NCBI GenBank assembly: GCA_964639885.1
Contig: CAZXEH010000043.1
Coordinates: forward strand, 1 to 5,393
Source of the DNA: JAGNLA01 sp964639885
Lineage (GTDB): Bacteria; Caldisericota; Caldisericia; JAAYUI01
Reading direction: 5' to 3'
Length of the DNA stretch: 5,393 nucleotides
Shown here: one piece after another, positions 1-5,393 of the stretch
Position numbering within the stretch: position 1 is the first letter of the stretch
Layout of the letters: each line of letters opens with the position of its first letter
The notes under the pieces: model-generated
Told to the model about the DNA's origin: nothing
The model's database searches: none
The model's input: the letters and a program-made list of their open reading frames with translations, nothing else
Made by a program: the position numbers and the translations under genes

Positions 1-1201
1 TTGAAGAGATTGATTTCAGCCTGTTTTTGCCATAGACAAAAATTTGGCTGTCGTTCATCAGTGGCATGCCAGTTACATCAAAGTCCATATACTGAACCCA
101 AATTTCTTTGCCATCACTCCCTCTGGTGGCAACCTGGTTTGGCATGACAAGCGAGATGAACCTGTCAACCTTGGCAATTGGAGATTTTACGGTCTGGTTT
201 TTCTCTTTGACCCTGACAAGCAATGTTCCATCATAAAGCAATGAATAAGTGTTGTTGTTAGAGCAGTTGAAGAAGATGTTGCCTTTGTCGCCACCAAGCG
301 GGATGGCTGCGATAGAACCGTTTATCGATCCATCCAGCTGCAAATCCCAAACCTTGTCCAGTTCCGGGATTGAGATGCAGACAACTTTGCCATCCGTTGT
401 CCCTACCACCATCTTCTTCGAGTTCATAATGGTTGGTGGAGCCGTAAGCATTCCTGAAATTTTGTAAGTGTTCTCCGGTCTGGTTTTGCCGGTAGCGAGA
501 GTATCAATGCTGAACAGCGAGATCAGTCCTGAATTGTCACTTGTTATCAGTTTTCCGTTGACAGCTTGAAGGGTTTCGATTGTGTTGTCAGTTATCTTGG
601 TTTTCCATTTGATTGTGCCGTCAAAGGCAACACCTGCAATCTCGCCGTTTGACAATCCTGCAATTGCCAGGTCCCCGATAATTACCGGGTTTGCAACCAT
701 CAGGATTCCGAATTTTACCGAAGCCGAAACAGACAGATCATTGAAATCTGTTGAACCGAGGTATCCTGTCTTGCCGGCATTTCCTCCGATCAGATCAGGA
801 TTGTCTGATGGTTTCCCGATAACCAGAACGCCTTTGAACTGATAGCTTTCCTTGTCGTTGAAAACCGTGATGGTGTATGGATGTTCTCCCGTGGCATCTT
901 TACCGGGTGAGGCCATGAAGTTGAGCTCGTAATAGTTGTCCCTGAGTGTTTCAATCGTTGAGGTTTTGATATTGTCAGGAATACCATCAACCTTTCCCTT
1001 GAAATCGGTTTGCTTGAATGGTACGCCGATGGCAACCTTTGCAAAAACCTGGTTTTCGGTGCCGACAACAACAATTCCTCCAAGATAAAGGTCAACAACC
1101 TTCTTGCTTCCCTGACCATCGCAACGGATGAAAAGAAGGAGAGAGGCCACAATCAGGCATACCACAACAGCAATGCCAACGTAGAGAATCCATTTTTTCA
1201 T
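1..1201 (-). CDS. Membrane-anchored Ig-like / PQQ-type beta-propeller protein, partial (C-terminus off the left edge)
   Basis: The minus-strand frame starting with ATG at 1201 stays open for 400 codons to the left edge, with no stop in the window. An in-frame TGA at 1226-1228 and no closer upstream ATG make 1201 the natural start. Residues 1-3 (MKK) are followed by one hydrophobic segment at about 5-25, with no clear cleavage site, so the protein is probably anchored by its N-terminus and faces outward. Residues about 35-130 look like a beta-sandwich, Ig-like domain. From about 139 (GGNAGKTGY, a typical propeller entry) the chain shows degenerate PQQ-like blades, for example VVGTTDGKVVCIS followed by KVWDL, and later GSDGKEIWVQY. 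Such propellers usually bind other proteins or glycans; I see no cofactor-binding residues. The blades are more diverged than those of the protein starting at 2537. It has its own promoter and lies downstream of the stalk-domain gene on the same strand. The coding status is secure; the function is unknown. Confidence 0.85.
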   Translation of the reverse strand, partial: MKKWILYVGIAVVVCLIVASLLLFIRCDGQGSKKVVDLYLGGIVVVGTENQVFAKVAIGVPFKQTDFKGKVDGIPDNIKTSTIETLRDNYYELNFMASPGKDATGEHPYTITVFNDKESYQFKGVLVIGKPSDNPDLIGGNAGKTGYLGSTDFNDLSVSASVKFGILMVANPVIIGDLAIAGLSNGEIAGVAFDGTIKWKTKITDNTIETLQAVNGKLITSDNSGLISLFSIDTLATGKTRPENTYKISGMLTAPPTIMNSKKMVVGTTDGKVVCISIPELDKVWDLQLDGSINGSIAAIPLGGDKGNIFFNCSNNNTYSLLYDGTLLVRVKEKNQTVKSPIAKVDRFISLVMPNQVATRGSDGKEIWVQYMDFDVTGMPLMNDSQIFVYGKNRLKSISS

Positions 1202-1208
1202 AAACCGT

Positions 1209-1236
1209 ATTTTATTAGCAATGGGTCAAATTTCAA
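1209..1236 (-). promoter_or_regulatory. Sigma70-type promoter of the propeller gene, predicted leaderless start
   Basis: Reading the minus strand, TTGAAA (1236-1231) is followed after 16 bases by TAAAAT (1214-1209); each hexamer matches five of six consensus bases. Only seven bases (1208-1202) separate the -10 box from the ATG at 1201, so transcription should begin at or within a base or two of the start codon. No Shine-Dalgarno sequence is present upstream of that ATG, which agrees with a leaderless message. One arm of an inverted repeat (1223-1230) fills the spacer next to the -35 box. Confidence 0.55.
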
Positions 1237-1317
1237 CTCTAGAACTGTGTTTTTTCGGTAGATTTACTGGTTTTGAAACAATAGTGACATTTTTACCCCC
1301 AAAAGTCATTTTGACCC
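1223..1317. repeat. Spaced inverted repeat GGGTCAAA / TTTGACCC in the intergenic region
   Basis: GGGTCAAA at 1223-1230 and TTTGACCC at 1310-1317 are perfect 8-base inverted copies separated by 79 bases. The first arm lies between the -10 and -35 boxes of the promoter at 1209-1236. The second is adjacent to a smaller imperfect hairpin, TGAC-A-TTTTT at 1285-1294 pairing with AAAAGTCA at 1301-1308. The arrangement could be two operator half-sites bridged by a looping regulator, or it could be chance in an AT-rich gap. Apart from these elements and the promoter I see nothing in the 147 bases between the two minus-strand genes. Confidence 0.35.
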
Positions 1318-1348
1318 GAAAATTAAGCGAATATTTATCTGATTTGAT

Positions 1349-2095
1349 TCACGGAACACCAATAGACAAGGTTCTTGAACCAGCGTCCCAAGCAACGCCA
1401 CCGCCTACTGTTTTTGAGAACAACCTTGCAGTAACATAGAGTGTGCCATTGATTATCGTGGCTGGAGGGTTGCTTTCCATCATTATTCCAGAAACGGTTG
1501 CAGTTTTTGCTCCAACACCGATTGTTGACTTGTGTCTGCCCAGGGTGATATCAGTTTTCTTTGTTACATCATTCCAACTCACCTTGGCGCCAAAAAAGCC
1601 GGCGAATTCACGCAAAGGTACCATTGAACGATTGTTAATCATCGTTACAGTCTTGTTAAGCTCCAATTTGTCCGTGTTTACATAGACTTCAGTCTGACCA
1701 ATAATATTAGTGACCGTGCAATCACGAAATACATGAAATCCAGTTTCTATAAGGGGAGAAGATGAGGATTTGCCTGAGACGCTGAAGGTTGTCTTGCCGG
1801 CTCCCAACTGAATTTCAAGCTGAAAACGGTTATCAATACATTTAATCTTTTGCACAAGTGTTGTAGAATCGTCAAGAGTTATAGCCACTTCTGATGGCGA
1901 AAAACCGACAGTTCTACCTTCGAGAAGAATTGAACTCGATCTTGTGTGCATGCCTGAAAGGGGATAATCAACAATTATTCTTGGTTCTTCCGCGTTTACT
2001 GTCGTTATTCCAAAAGCCACAACAAAAATCAGCAGTATTTTACAAAAATGTGACTTTACATTCATCAGGTTATAACTTTTTCTCATCTGTTTCAT
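1349..2095 (-). CDS. Exported Ig-like / copper amine oxidase N-terminal (stalk) domain protein
   Basis: This encodes a 248-residue protein if the ATG at 2095 is used. A basic N-region and the hydrophobic core KILLIFVVAFGITT end in VNA|EE, a convincing signal peptide cleaved after residue 35. Residues about 36-125 form a beta-rich Ig-like domain with the pattern DYPLSGM...LLEGRTVG...FQLEIQLGAGKTTFSVSG, resembling bacterial Ig or glucodextranase-B-like modules. Residues about 131-248 are a copper amine oxidase N-terminal-type stalk domain, with NNRSMVPLREFAGFFGAKVSWND as the signature, followed by a second half containing INGTLYVTARLFSKTVGGGVAWD. This domain is a structural or adhesive module in many envelope proteins. 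No amine oxidase catalytic domain is present, so the protein is not a copper enzyme. Alternative starts are ATG 2065 (compact 25-residue signal peptide), ATG 2086 and ATG 2125, which would overlap the divergent regulator. No start has a clear Shine-Dalgarno sequence. Confidence 0.88.
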   Translation of the reverse strand: MKQMRKSYNLMNVKSHFCKILLIFVVAFGITTVNAEEPRIIVDYPLSGMHTRSSSILLEGRTVGFSPSEVAITLDDSTTLVQKIKCIDNRFQLEIQLGAGKTTFSVSGKSSSSPLIETGFHVFRDCTVTNIIGQTEVYVNTDKLELNKTVTMINNRSMVPLREFAGFFGAKVSWNDVTKKTDITLGRHKSTIGVGAKTATVSGIMMESNPPATIINGTLYVTARLFSKTVGGGVAWDAGSRTLSIGVP

Positions 2096-2120
2096 TCTAG
2101 TATTAAATAGACATGAGAAC
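2089..2120. repeat. Imperfect inverted repeat spanning both divergent start codons (possible operator)
   Basis: GTTTCATTCTA (2089-2099) is mirrored by TAGACATGAGAAC (2108-2120), whose reverse complement is GTTCTCATGTCTA; the arms match except for two single-base insertions. Each arm includes one of the facing start codons, and the AT-rich centre TATTAAATA (2101-2109) could hold -10-like elements for both genes. Part of the symmetry follows simply from having two facing ATG codons. The position is typical of an autoregulatory site for the ArsR-family protein encoded at 2113, but binding is inferred. I found no good -35 box on either strand. Confidence 0.3.
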
Positions 2121-2469
2121 AACATCAGGTTCAGGAAGTCTGGAAGGTGGCCTCAAAGCTCTGGCCGAACCTACAAGGTTTCTTATCGTTGCTATGCTTG
2201 CCAAATATGGAAAATTGAATGTGGGTCAGCTGGTTTCAGCACTCGGAATACCGCAGGCCGGTGTGTCTCAGCATCTTCGCGTGCTGCGCTATCAGGGTGT
2301 GGTTGAAGTCGAGAGGGCCGGACAATGGGCTTACTATATGATTGTTTCACGCAGATTGGAAACAATCACTAAAAGTCTCCAGGAGCTCCTTTCGGGATTA
2401 TTCACCATTCCGGCTGAACTGGCGGCATCAATAGAAGCGCAGCTGTCAAAACCCCATCAGATTCCATAA
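2113..2469 (+). CDS. ArsR/SmtB-family winged-helix transcriptional regulator without a cysteine metal site
   Basis: This 118-residue protein is of normal ArsR length. LKALAEPTRFLIVAMLAKYG (residues 14-33) is the characteristic first helix. GQLVSALGIPQAGVSQHLRVL (38-58) is the helix-turn-helix with recognition helix GVSQHLRVLRYQG, and VVEVERAGQWAYYMI (63-77) is the beta-wing. The family acts as dimeric, usually repressing, cytoplasmic DNA-binding proteins that release DNA on binding a ligand. Here the alpha3 ELCVC motif is absent, the protein has no cysteine at all and only two histidines, so a classical arsenic, zinc or cadmium thiolate sensor is unlikely. The ligand, if any, is unknown. The C-terminal helix (residues about 80-112) probably forms the dimer interface. 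ATG 2113 is the only plausible start; there is no Shine-Dalgarno sequence. The gene is divergent from the stalk-domain gene and precedes the large propeller gene by 67 bases, which suggests local control. No terminator is seen after it. Confidence 0.9.
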   Translation: MRTTSGSGSLEGGLKALAEPTRFLIVAMLAKYGKLNVGQLVSALGIPQAGVSQHLRVLRYQGVVEVERAGQWAYYMIVSRRLETITKSLQELLSGLFTIPAELAASIEAQLSKPHQIP

Positions 2470-2500
2470 TAATCAGCAATCTTGAGCCAATTTCAGGCAA

Positions 2501-2529
2501 TTGATTAACCATGCAGTTCGTGGTATTAT
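2501..2529 (+). promoter_or_regulatory. Sigma70-type promoter of the propeller-stalk operon, predicted leaderless start
   Basis: TTGATT (2501-2506) and TATTAT (2524-2529) are separated by exactly 17 bases. The -10 box ends seven bases before the ATG at 2537, so the transcript should begin at about that codon. This is why I place the downstream start at 2537 and not at the in-frame TTG at 2501, which is part of the -35 box. The surrounding 67-base gap (2470-2536) has no recognisable rho-independent terminator, so some read-through from the regulator gene is possible. Confidence 0.6.
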
Positions 2530-2536
2530 TTTGGCT

Positions 2537-4669
2537 ATGATGATGAAGAAGTTAATAATATTGATGGCTTTTATTACTGCCACCTCGTTTCAGCCATTGT
2601 TAGCAGAGAATACGACTGATTGCGAAGAATGGGTAATGTTCAACCATGACCCTGCAAGGACCTGTCTGAGTGCCAACCAGGCAGCACCGCCGTTCCTTTA
2701 CAGGACAGCGTACCAGGCAACTGCGGGTATCAGGGGCTCAATTGCAATCACTTCAAGATATGCCGTCGTCGGTTCGGATGACGGTAAAATTTACTGTTAT
2801 GATACCGATTCGTTCAGGATCAAATGGTCATTCAAAACCGACAACATGGTCAGAAGCTCGCCGGTCATCGCCGGTAATGTGACAGTCTGCGGCTCGGATG
2901 ATGGAACAATGTACTGCATTGGCCTTGAGAGAGGCGATCTCATCTGGTCATACAAAACAGGTGGGTTCATAAGATCATCGGCGCTTGTTGTAAACAACAA
3001 GGTTTATTTTGGGTCGCTTGATTTCAAGGTTTACTGTGTTGACATTCTTTCAGGCAAGAAAATTTGGATTGGCCAGACTGGCGGCGAAGTTCACGGTTCA
3101 CCAACATACGTTGAGTCATCAAAACTTGTGGTGATTGGCTCGCAAAGCAAGTCCCTCTATGCCTTTGACGCGGAATCAGGCAGGCTGGCATGGTCGTTTG
3201 AGACTGGTTCAGAAGTTTATGCTTCATGCTCAACTGCCGATGACAGAATATTCTTTGGCACAGATGGCGGCAAATTTTACTGCCTTGACAAAACTGGCAA
3301 GCTGCAGTGGTCAAAGGATGTCGGAGCACACATCTGGGCAACCCCTGCCCTCATCGAAAACAAGGTCATCATACCCTGTGGCTACGACAAGGTTGTGAGG
3401 TGCTTCTACCAGGATTCAGGCGAACTCGTCTGGGATTACAGAACCGACAACTGGAATTATTCATCACCGGCAATCGGCGGCAAATTCGTTTTCTTCGGCT
3501 CTGACGACCAGAAGCTCTACTGCCTCAACTGGAAAACTGGCCGCGAGGAATGGAAAGGTGATCTTGGCTACATCATCCAGGCATCACCGGTCATCTACTG
3601 TGAAGCTGTTTACGTTGGCACCTGGGGTGGAACCGTCCAGGTTTTCCATCCTGGCCCAATCCTTCAGGTTGACCCGCAAGAACTTGACTTTGGACAGGTG
3701 GAGCTTGGTTCGACGCCGTTCATGGACATGACCATCAAAAATGCAAGGGCGGATGCTTTTGTCACCCAGCTCGAGGGAAAGATTTCAACCGAGGATACAC
3801 ACCTTTCATTGTCAGCAAAAGAGTTCTTTGGCGTTGAAAACCAGTCAGAGAAAAAAATAAGAATAACCCTTGATCCGGCAGGACTCGATGCCGGCAACCA
3901 CCAGGCGCTTGTAAACATCACCTCCAATGGTGGTGACTACAACATGGTGGTCAGATGGAAACTCGTCACACCTGCGCCTCCATGCATGAAGGTAGAGCCG
4001 ACCACCCTTGATTTCGGATACCTCAACAGGGGCGACGAATCCAAGAAAATAATCACCCTCCATTTCGATACCGACAGGGAAGTCCAGGGCATGGTCATGG
4101 GCGAGGACAGGTGGATCGATGTTGAACCGGTCACCTTCCAGACTGTTGGCAAGGCAGCGCTCATCACCGTTTCGATAAATGCCAGCAGAATCCCTGCCGG
4201 TACAGAGGCAGTTGGAAGAATAGTCCTTGCAACCAAAGACGAAGTTTGCCAGCAGGTCAGCGTTCAGGTCAGAGTTGCAACAGAACAAAAAATCATCCTT
4301 TCAATGCAGGTCGGCTCAACAATCGCCTACCTCAACCAGAGACCGGTCGAGCTCGAAGCACCACCATACATCACAAAAGAAGGCAGAACAATGGTTCCTG
4401 TCAGATTTGTCTCGGAAGCCTTCGGCGCAAACGTAAAGTGGGACGCAAAGGAAAAGAAAGTAACAATCTCCCGCTTTGACACAACGCTGGAAATGTGGAT
4501 CGGCAACAAGAGGATGCTTGTTAACGGAACCCAGAAAGACCTTTCAAGCCCGCCTGAAATCAAGGGTGGAAGAACATACCTCCCGTTCAGGGCGATTGCA
4601 GAGGCAATGGGAGCCGAAGTGTACTGGTACGGTGACAGCAAAACCATCAGGATGGAGTTCAATCCATGA
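2537..4669 (+). CDS. Exported eight-bladed PQQ-like propeller protein with tandem ASH-like domains and a double stalk domain
   Basis: This is a 710-residue protein. MMMKKLIILMAFITATSFQPLLA|EN is a clear signal peptide (cleaved near residue 23). Residues about 30-371 form a PQQ-like beta-propeller whose blades carry signatures such as SSPVIAGNVTVCGSDDGTMYC followed by LIWSYKTGG. Eight units are visible, the last shortened to three strands and completed by the N-terminal strand FLYRTAYQ. Residues about 375-480 and 484-583 each start like ASPM-SPD2-Hydin (ASH) domains: VDPQELDFGQVELGS and VEPTTLDFGYLNRGD. Residues about 586-710 are a two-part copper amine oxidase N-terminal stalk domain (GRTMVPVRFVSEAFGANVKWD, then GRTYLPFRAIAEAMGAEVYWY). 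Known relatives of these modules mediate surface binding or scaffolding. No PQQ-binding or dehydrogenase catalytic residues are apparent, so an enzyme is unlikely. There is no sortase signal, lipobox or membrane anchor, so the protein is either released or held by the stalk. It is first in an operon with the overlapping gene at 4666. Confidence 0.92.
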   Translation: MMMKKLIILMAFITATSFQPLLAENTTDCEEWVMFNHDPARTCLSANQAAPPFLYRTAYQATAGIRGSIAITSRYAVVGSDDGKIYCYDTDSFRIKWSFKTDNMVRSSPVIAGNVTVCGSDDGTMYCIGLERGDLIWSYKTGGFIRSSALVVNNKVYFGSLDFKVYCVDILSGKKIWIGQTGGEVHGSPTYVESSKLVVIGSQSKSLYAFDAESGRLAWSFETGSEVYASCSTADDRIFFGTDGGKFYCLDKTGKLQWSKDVGAHIWATPALIENKVIIPCGYDKVVRCFYQDSGELVWDYRTDNWNYSSPAIGGKFVFFGSDDQKLYCLNWKTGREEWKGDLGYIIQASPVIYCEAVYVGTWGGTVQVFHPGPILQVDPQELDFGQVELGSTPFMDMTIKNARADAFVTQLEGKISTEDTHLSLSAKEFFGVENQSEKKIRITLDPAGLDAGNHQALVNITSNGGDYNMVVRWKLVTPAPPCMKVEPTTLDFGYLNRGDESKKIITLHFDTDREVQGMVMGEDRWIDVEPVTFQTVGKAALITVSINASRIPAGTEAVGRIVLATKDEVCQQVSVQVRVATEQKIILSMQVGSTIAYLNQRPVELEAPPYITKEGRTMVPVRFVSEAFGANVKWDAKEKKVTISRFDTTLEMWIGNKRMLVNGTQKDLSSPPEIKGGRTYLPFRAIAEAMGAEVYWYGDSKTIRMEFNP
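2735..3646 (+). repeat. Tandem blade repeats of about 120 bp within the propeller
   Basis: Eight units start at 2735, 2855, 2975, 3095, 3221, 3338, 3461 and 3581. The first three are exactly 120 bp, the next four 126, 117, 123 and 120 bp, and the last is cut to 66 bp. The protein pattern of a unit is SSPVI..kVyfGSdDgk-YC-D--tG--iW----g--. The repetition is clear in the protein but the DNA copies have diverged well, so this is an old duplication and not a recent expansion. Confidence 0.85.
4654..4657 (+). promoter_or_regulatory. Shine-Dalgarno-like GGAG for the gene at 4666
   Basis: GGAG lies within the last codons of the propeller-stalk gene, eight bases before the ATG at 4666. Together with the ATGA stop/start overlap it indicates translational coupling. 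It also shows that the host uses Shine-Dalgarno initiation inside operons even though the first genes of transcripts here look leaderless. Confidence 0.5.
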
Positions 4670-5393
4670 GTTTGCGTCGGTCAATAACCGACGTGTCAGC
4701 CCAGCCAAGATCAAATCCGGAAGCGCTCAAGGCATTGATCAAGGCGAGCGCATGGCTCACCGGCTCTGGAATTCAGGAAGCTGAAACCGAACATGCAGGA
4801 GGATTCTACGCCTGGTTCTCCTCAATGGACAGAACCTACTCCTACCTTTACTCAGAAATCACCGGATATGCAATCACCACCCTGCTTTTTCTGGACAGGG
4901 TGCTGCCGTACATGTCCAGAGACATATTTGCAGATTATGCAGCCTCATGGCTTGTCGATCAGGCATGGGTTCCAGACCAGGGCGGATTCATCGCCAAATT
5001 CTATCCAGTCCAGAACCGTGTCTTGAGACAGATTTTCACTTTTGACACCGGCATGATCCTCAACGGTCTTGTCAATCTCTACCAGGAAACCGGCAACAGC
5101 TATTTTCTCTCGGTTGCCTCGGGTGCCGTCGATTTCATCACTGACAAAATGCGCTCCGGCAATGGAATGCCGTATCCTATCTACGACCTGGACTCAAACG
5201 AATTCATCTGCGACAAAAAACACTGGAGCACAGACATCCAGCCCTACCTTGGCAAGTGCGCAATAGGCCTTCTCAATTACGCAGACACGGTCATGAGCGA
5301 CCGGGTAAGGGACTATGCAAGCCAGATGCTTGAGTGGGTTCACTCATGGGCACAGGAAAAGCCGGAAGGTGCAGCATCAAGGGATGAAAAGGC
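4666..5393 (+). CDS. Alpha/alpha-barrel (six-hairpin glycosidase/epimerase-like) protein, partial (C-terminus off the right edge)
   Basis: The frame from ATG 4666 is open to the right edge for 242 codons. The first residues (MSLRRSITDVSAQPRSNPEA) contain no signal peptide, so the protein is probably cytoplasmic. Helical hairpins are evident: GGFYAWFSSMDRTYSYLYSEITGYAITTLLFL (about residues 45-75), FDTGMILNGLVNLYQETGNSYFLSVASGAVDFI (about 125-157) and PYLGKCAIGLLNYAD followed by RVRDYASQMLEWVHSW. GGFYAWF...YSEITGY and FDTGM-LNGL-NLY-ETG are the sort of motifs seen in alpha/alpha-toroid carbohydrate-active proteins such as glycoside hydrolases, sugar epimerases and uronyl epimerase-like proteins, often near polysaccharide genes. 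I cannot assign a family or a catalytic residue. Its four-base overlap with the propeller-stalk gene and its Shine-Dalgarno sequence imply co-expression, which is odd given that one product is exported and the other apparently is not. It could modify a glycan precursor that the exported protein binds, but that is speculation. Confidence 0.82.
   Translation, partial: MSLRRSITDVSAQPRSNPEALKALIKASAWLTGSGIQEAETEHAGGFYAWFSSMDRTYSYLYSEITGYAITTLLFLDRVLPYMSRDIFADYAASWLVDQAWVPDQGGFIAKFYPVQNRVLRQIFTFDTGMILNGLVNLYQETGNSYFLSVASGAVDFITDKMRSGNGMPYPIYDLDSNEFICDKKHWSTDIQPYLGKCAIGLLNYADTVMSDRVRDYASQMLEWVHSWAQEKPEGAASRDEK

Noticed and set aside
790..1152. A 120-codon minus-strand frame starting at 1152
   Set aside because: It lies wholly inside the longer 400-codon minus-strand frame, which has domain-like composition and a membrane anchor; the shorter one has a composition typical of an out-of-frame shadow.
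1119..1201. Lipoprotein signal at Cys27 of the left-hand propeller protein
   Set aside because: The residues before the cysteine are FIR; arginine at -1 does not fit a lipobox, so a transmembrane anchor is the better reading.
1285..1308. Hairpin TGAC-A-TTTTT / AAAAGTCA as a rho-independent terminator of the stalk gene
   Set aside because: The stem is AT-rich with a bulge, and no T-run follows it in the minus-strand direction.
1349..2095. Copper amine oxidase enzyme
   Set aside because: Only the N-terminal stalk-type module is present; there is no catalytic domain with the topaquinone-forming tyrosine or the copper histidines.
2096..2125. Upstream ATG at 2125 for the minus-strand stalk gene
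   Set aside because: It would overlap the start of the divergent regulator gene and add MLFSCLFNTR ahead of an already adequate signal peptide. It is not excluded but less likely.
2501..2536. TTG start codon at 2501, which would extend the large protein by 12 residues (MINHAVRGIILA)
   Set aside because: The TTG is part of a well-spaced -35 box, it has no Shine-Dalgarno sequence, and starting at the ATG at 2537 gives a cleaner signal peptide.
2537..4669. PQQ-dependent dehydrogenase
   Set aside because: The blades are of the generic binding type, the propeller is followed by Ig-like and stalk domains, and no cofactor or calcium-binding catalytic residues could be identified.

Overview
This is bacterial DNA carrying five protein genes and no RNA genes, insertion sequences or CRISPR arrays that I can see. 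Four of the five are unlike typical housekeeping genes: three encode exported or membrane-anchored proteins built from beta-propeller, Ig-like and copper-amine-oxidase-N-terminal 'stalk' domains, and one encodes a helical-barrel protein. The fifth is an ArsR-family regulator. Stalk domains joined to PQQ-like propellers are common in Clostridia-like bacteria and in many uncultured or thermophilic bacterial lineages. The sequence does not allow a phylum to be named with confidence.

Layout. Positions 1-1201 (minus strand) hold a membrane-anchored Ig-like plus propeller protein whose C-terminus lies beyond the left edge. A 147-base gap with a good promoter (1209-1236) and a spaced inverted repeat separates it from 1349-2095 (minus), an exported Ig-like plus stalk-domain protein. 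Only 17 bases separate that start codon from the divergent ArsR-family gene at 2113-2469 (plus). A 67-base gap with a strong promoter (2501-2529) leads to 2537-4669 (plus), a 710-residue exported protein with an eight-bladed propeller, two ASH-like Ig domains and a double stalk domain. Its stop codon overlaps by four bases the start of the last gene, 4666-5393 (plus), a cytoplasmic-looking alpha/alpha-barrel protein cut by the right edge.

How the parts may fit. The two minus-strand genes together encode nearly the same domain set (propeller, Ig-like, stalk) that the large plus-strand gene carries in one chain, so the locus looks like a small envelope or surface-protein island with a transcription factor in the middle. 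The regulator may control the divergent stalk gene and itself, since an imperfect inverted repeat spans both start codons. That is inference; no target or ligand is visible.

Two promoters end exactly seven bases before an ATG, so the genes at 1201 (minus) and 2537 (plus) are predicted to be leaderless, whereas the internal operon gene at 4666 has a Shine-Dalgarno-like GGAG. No complete enzyme active site is recognisable, and the function of the locus is unknown.
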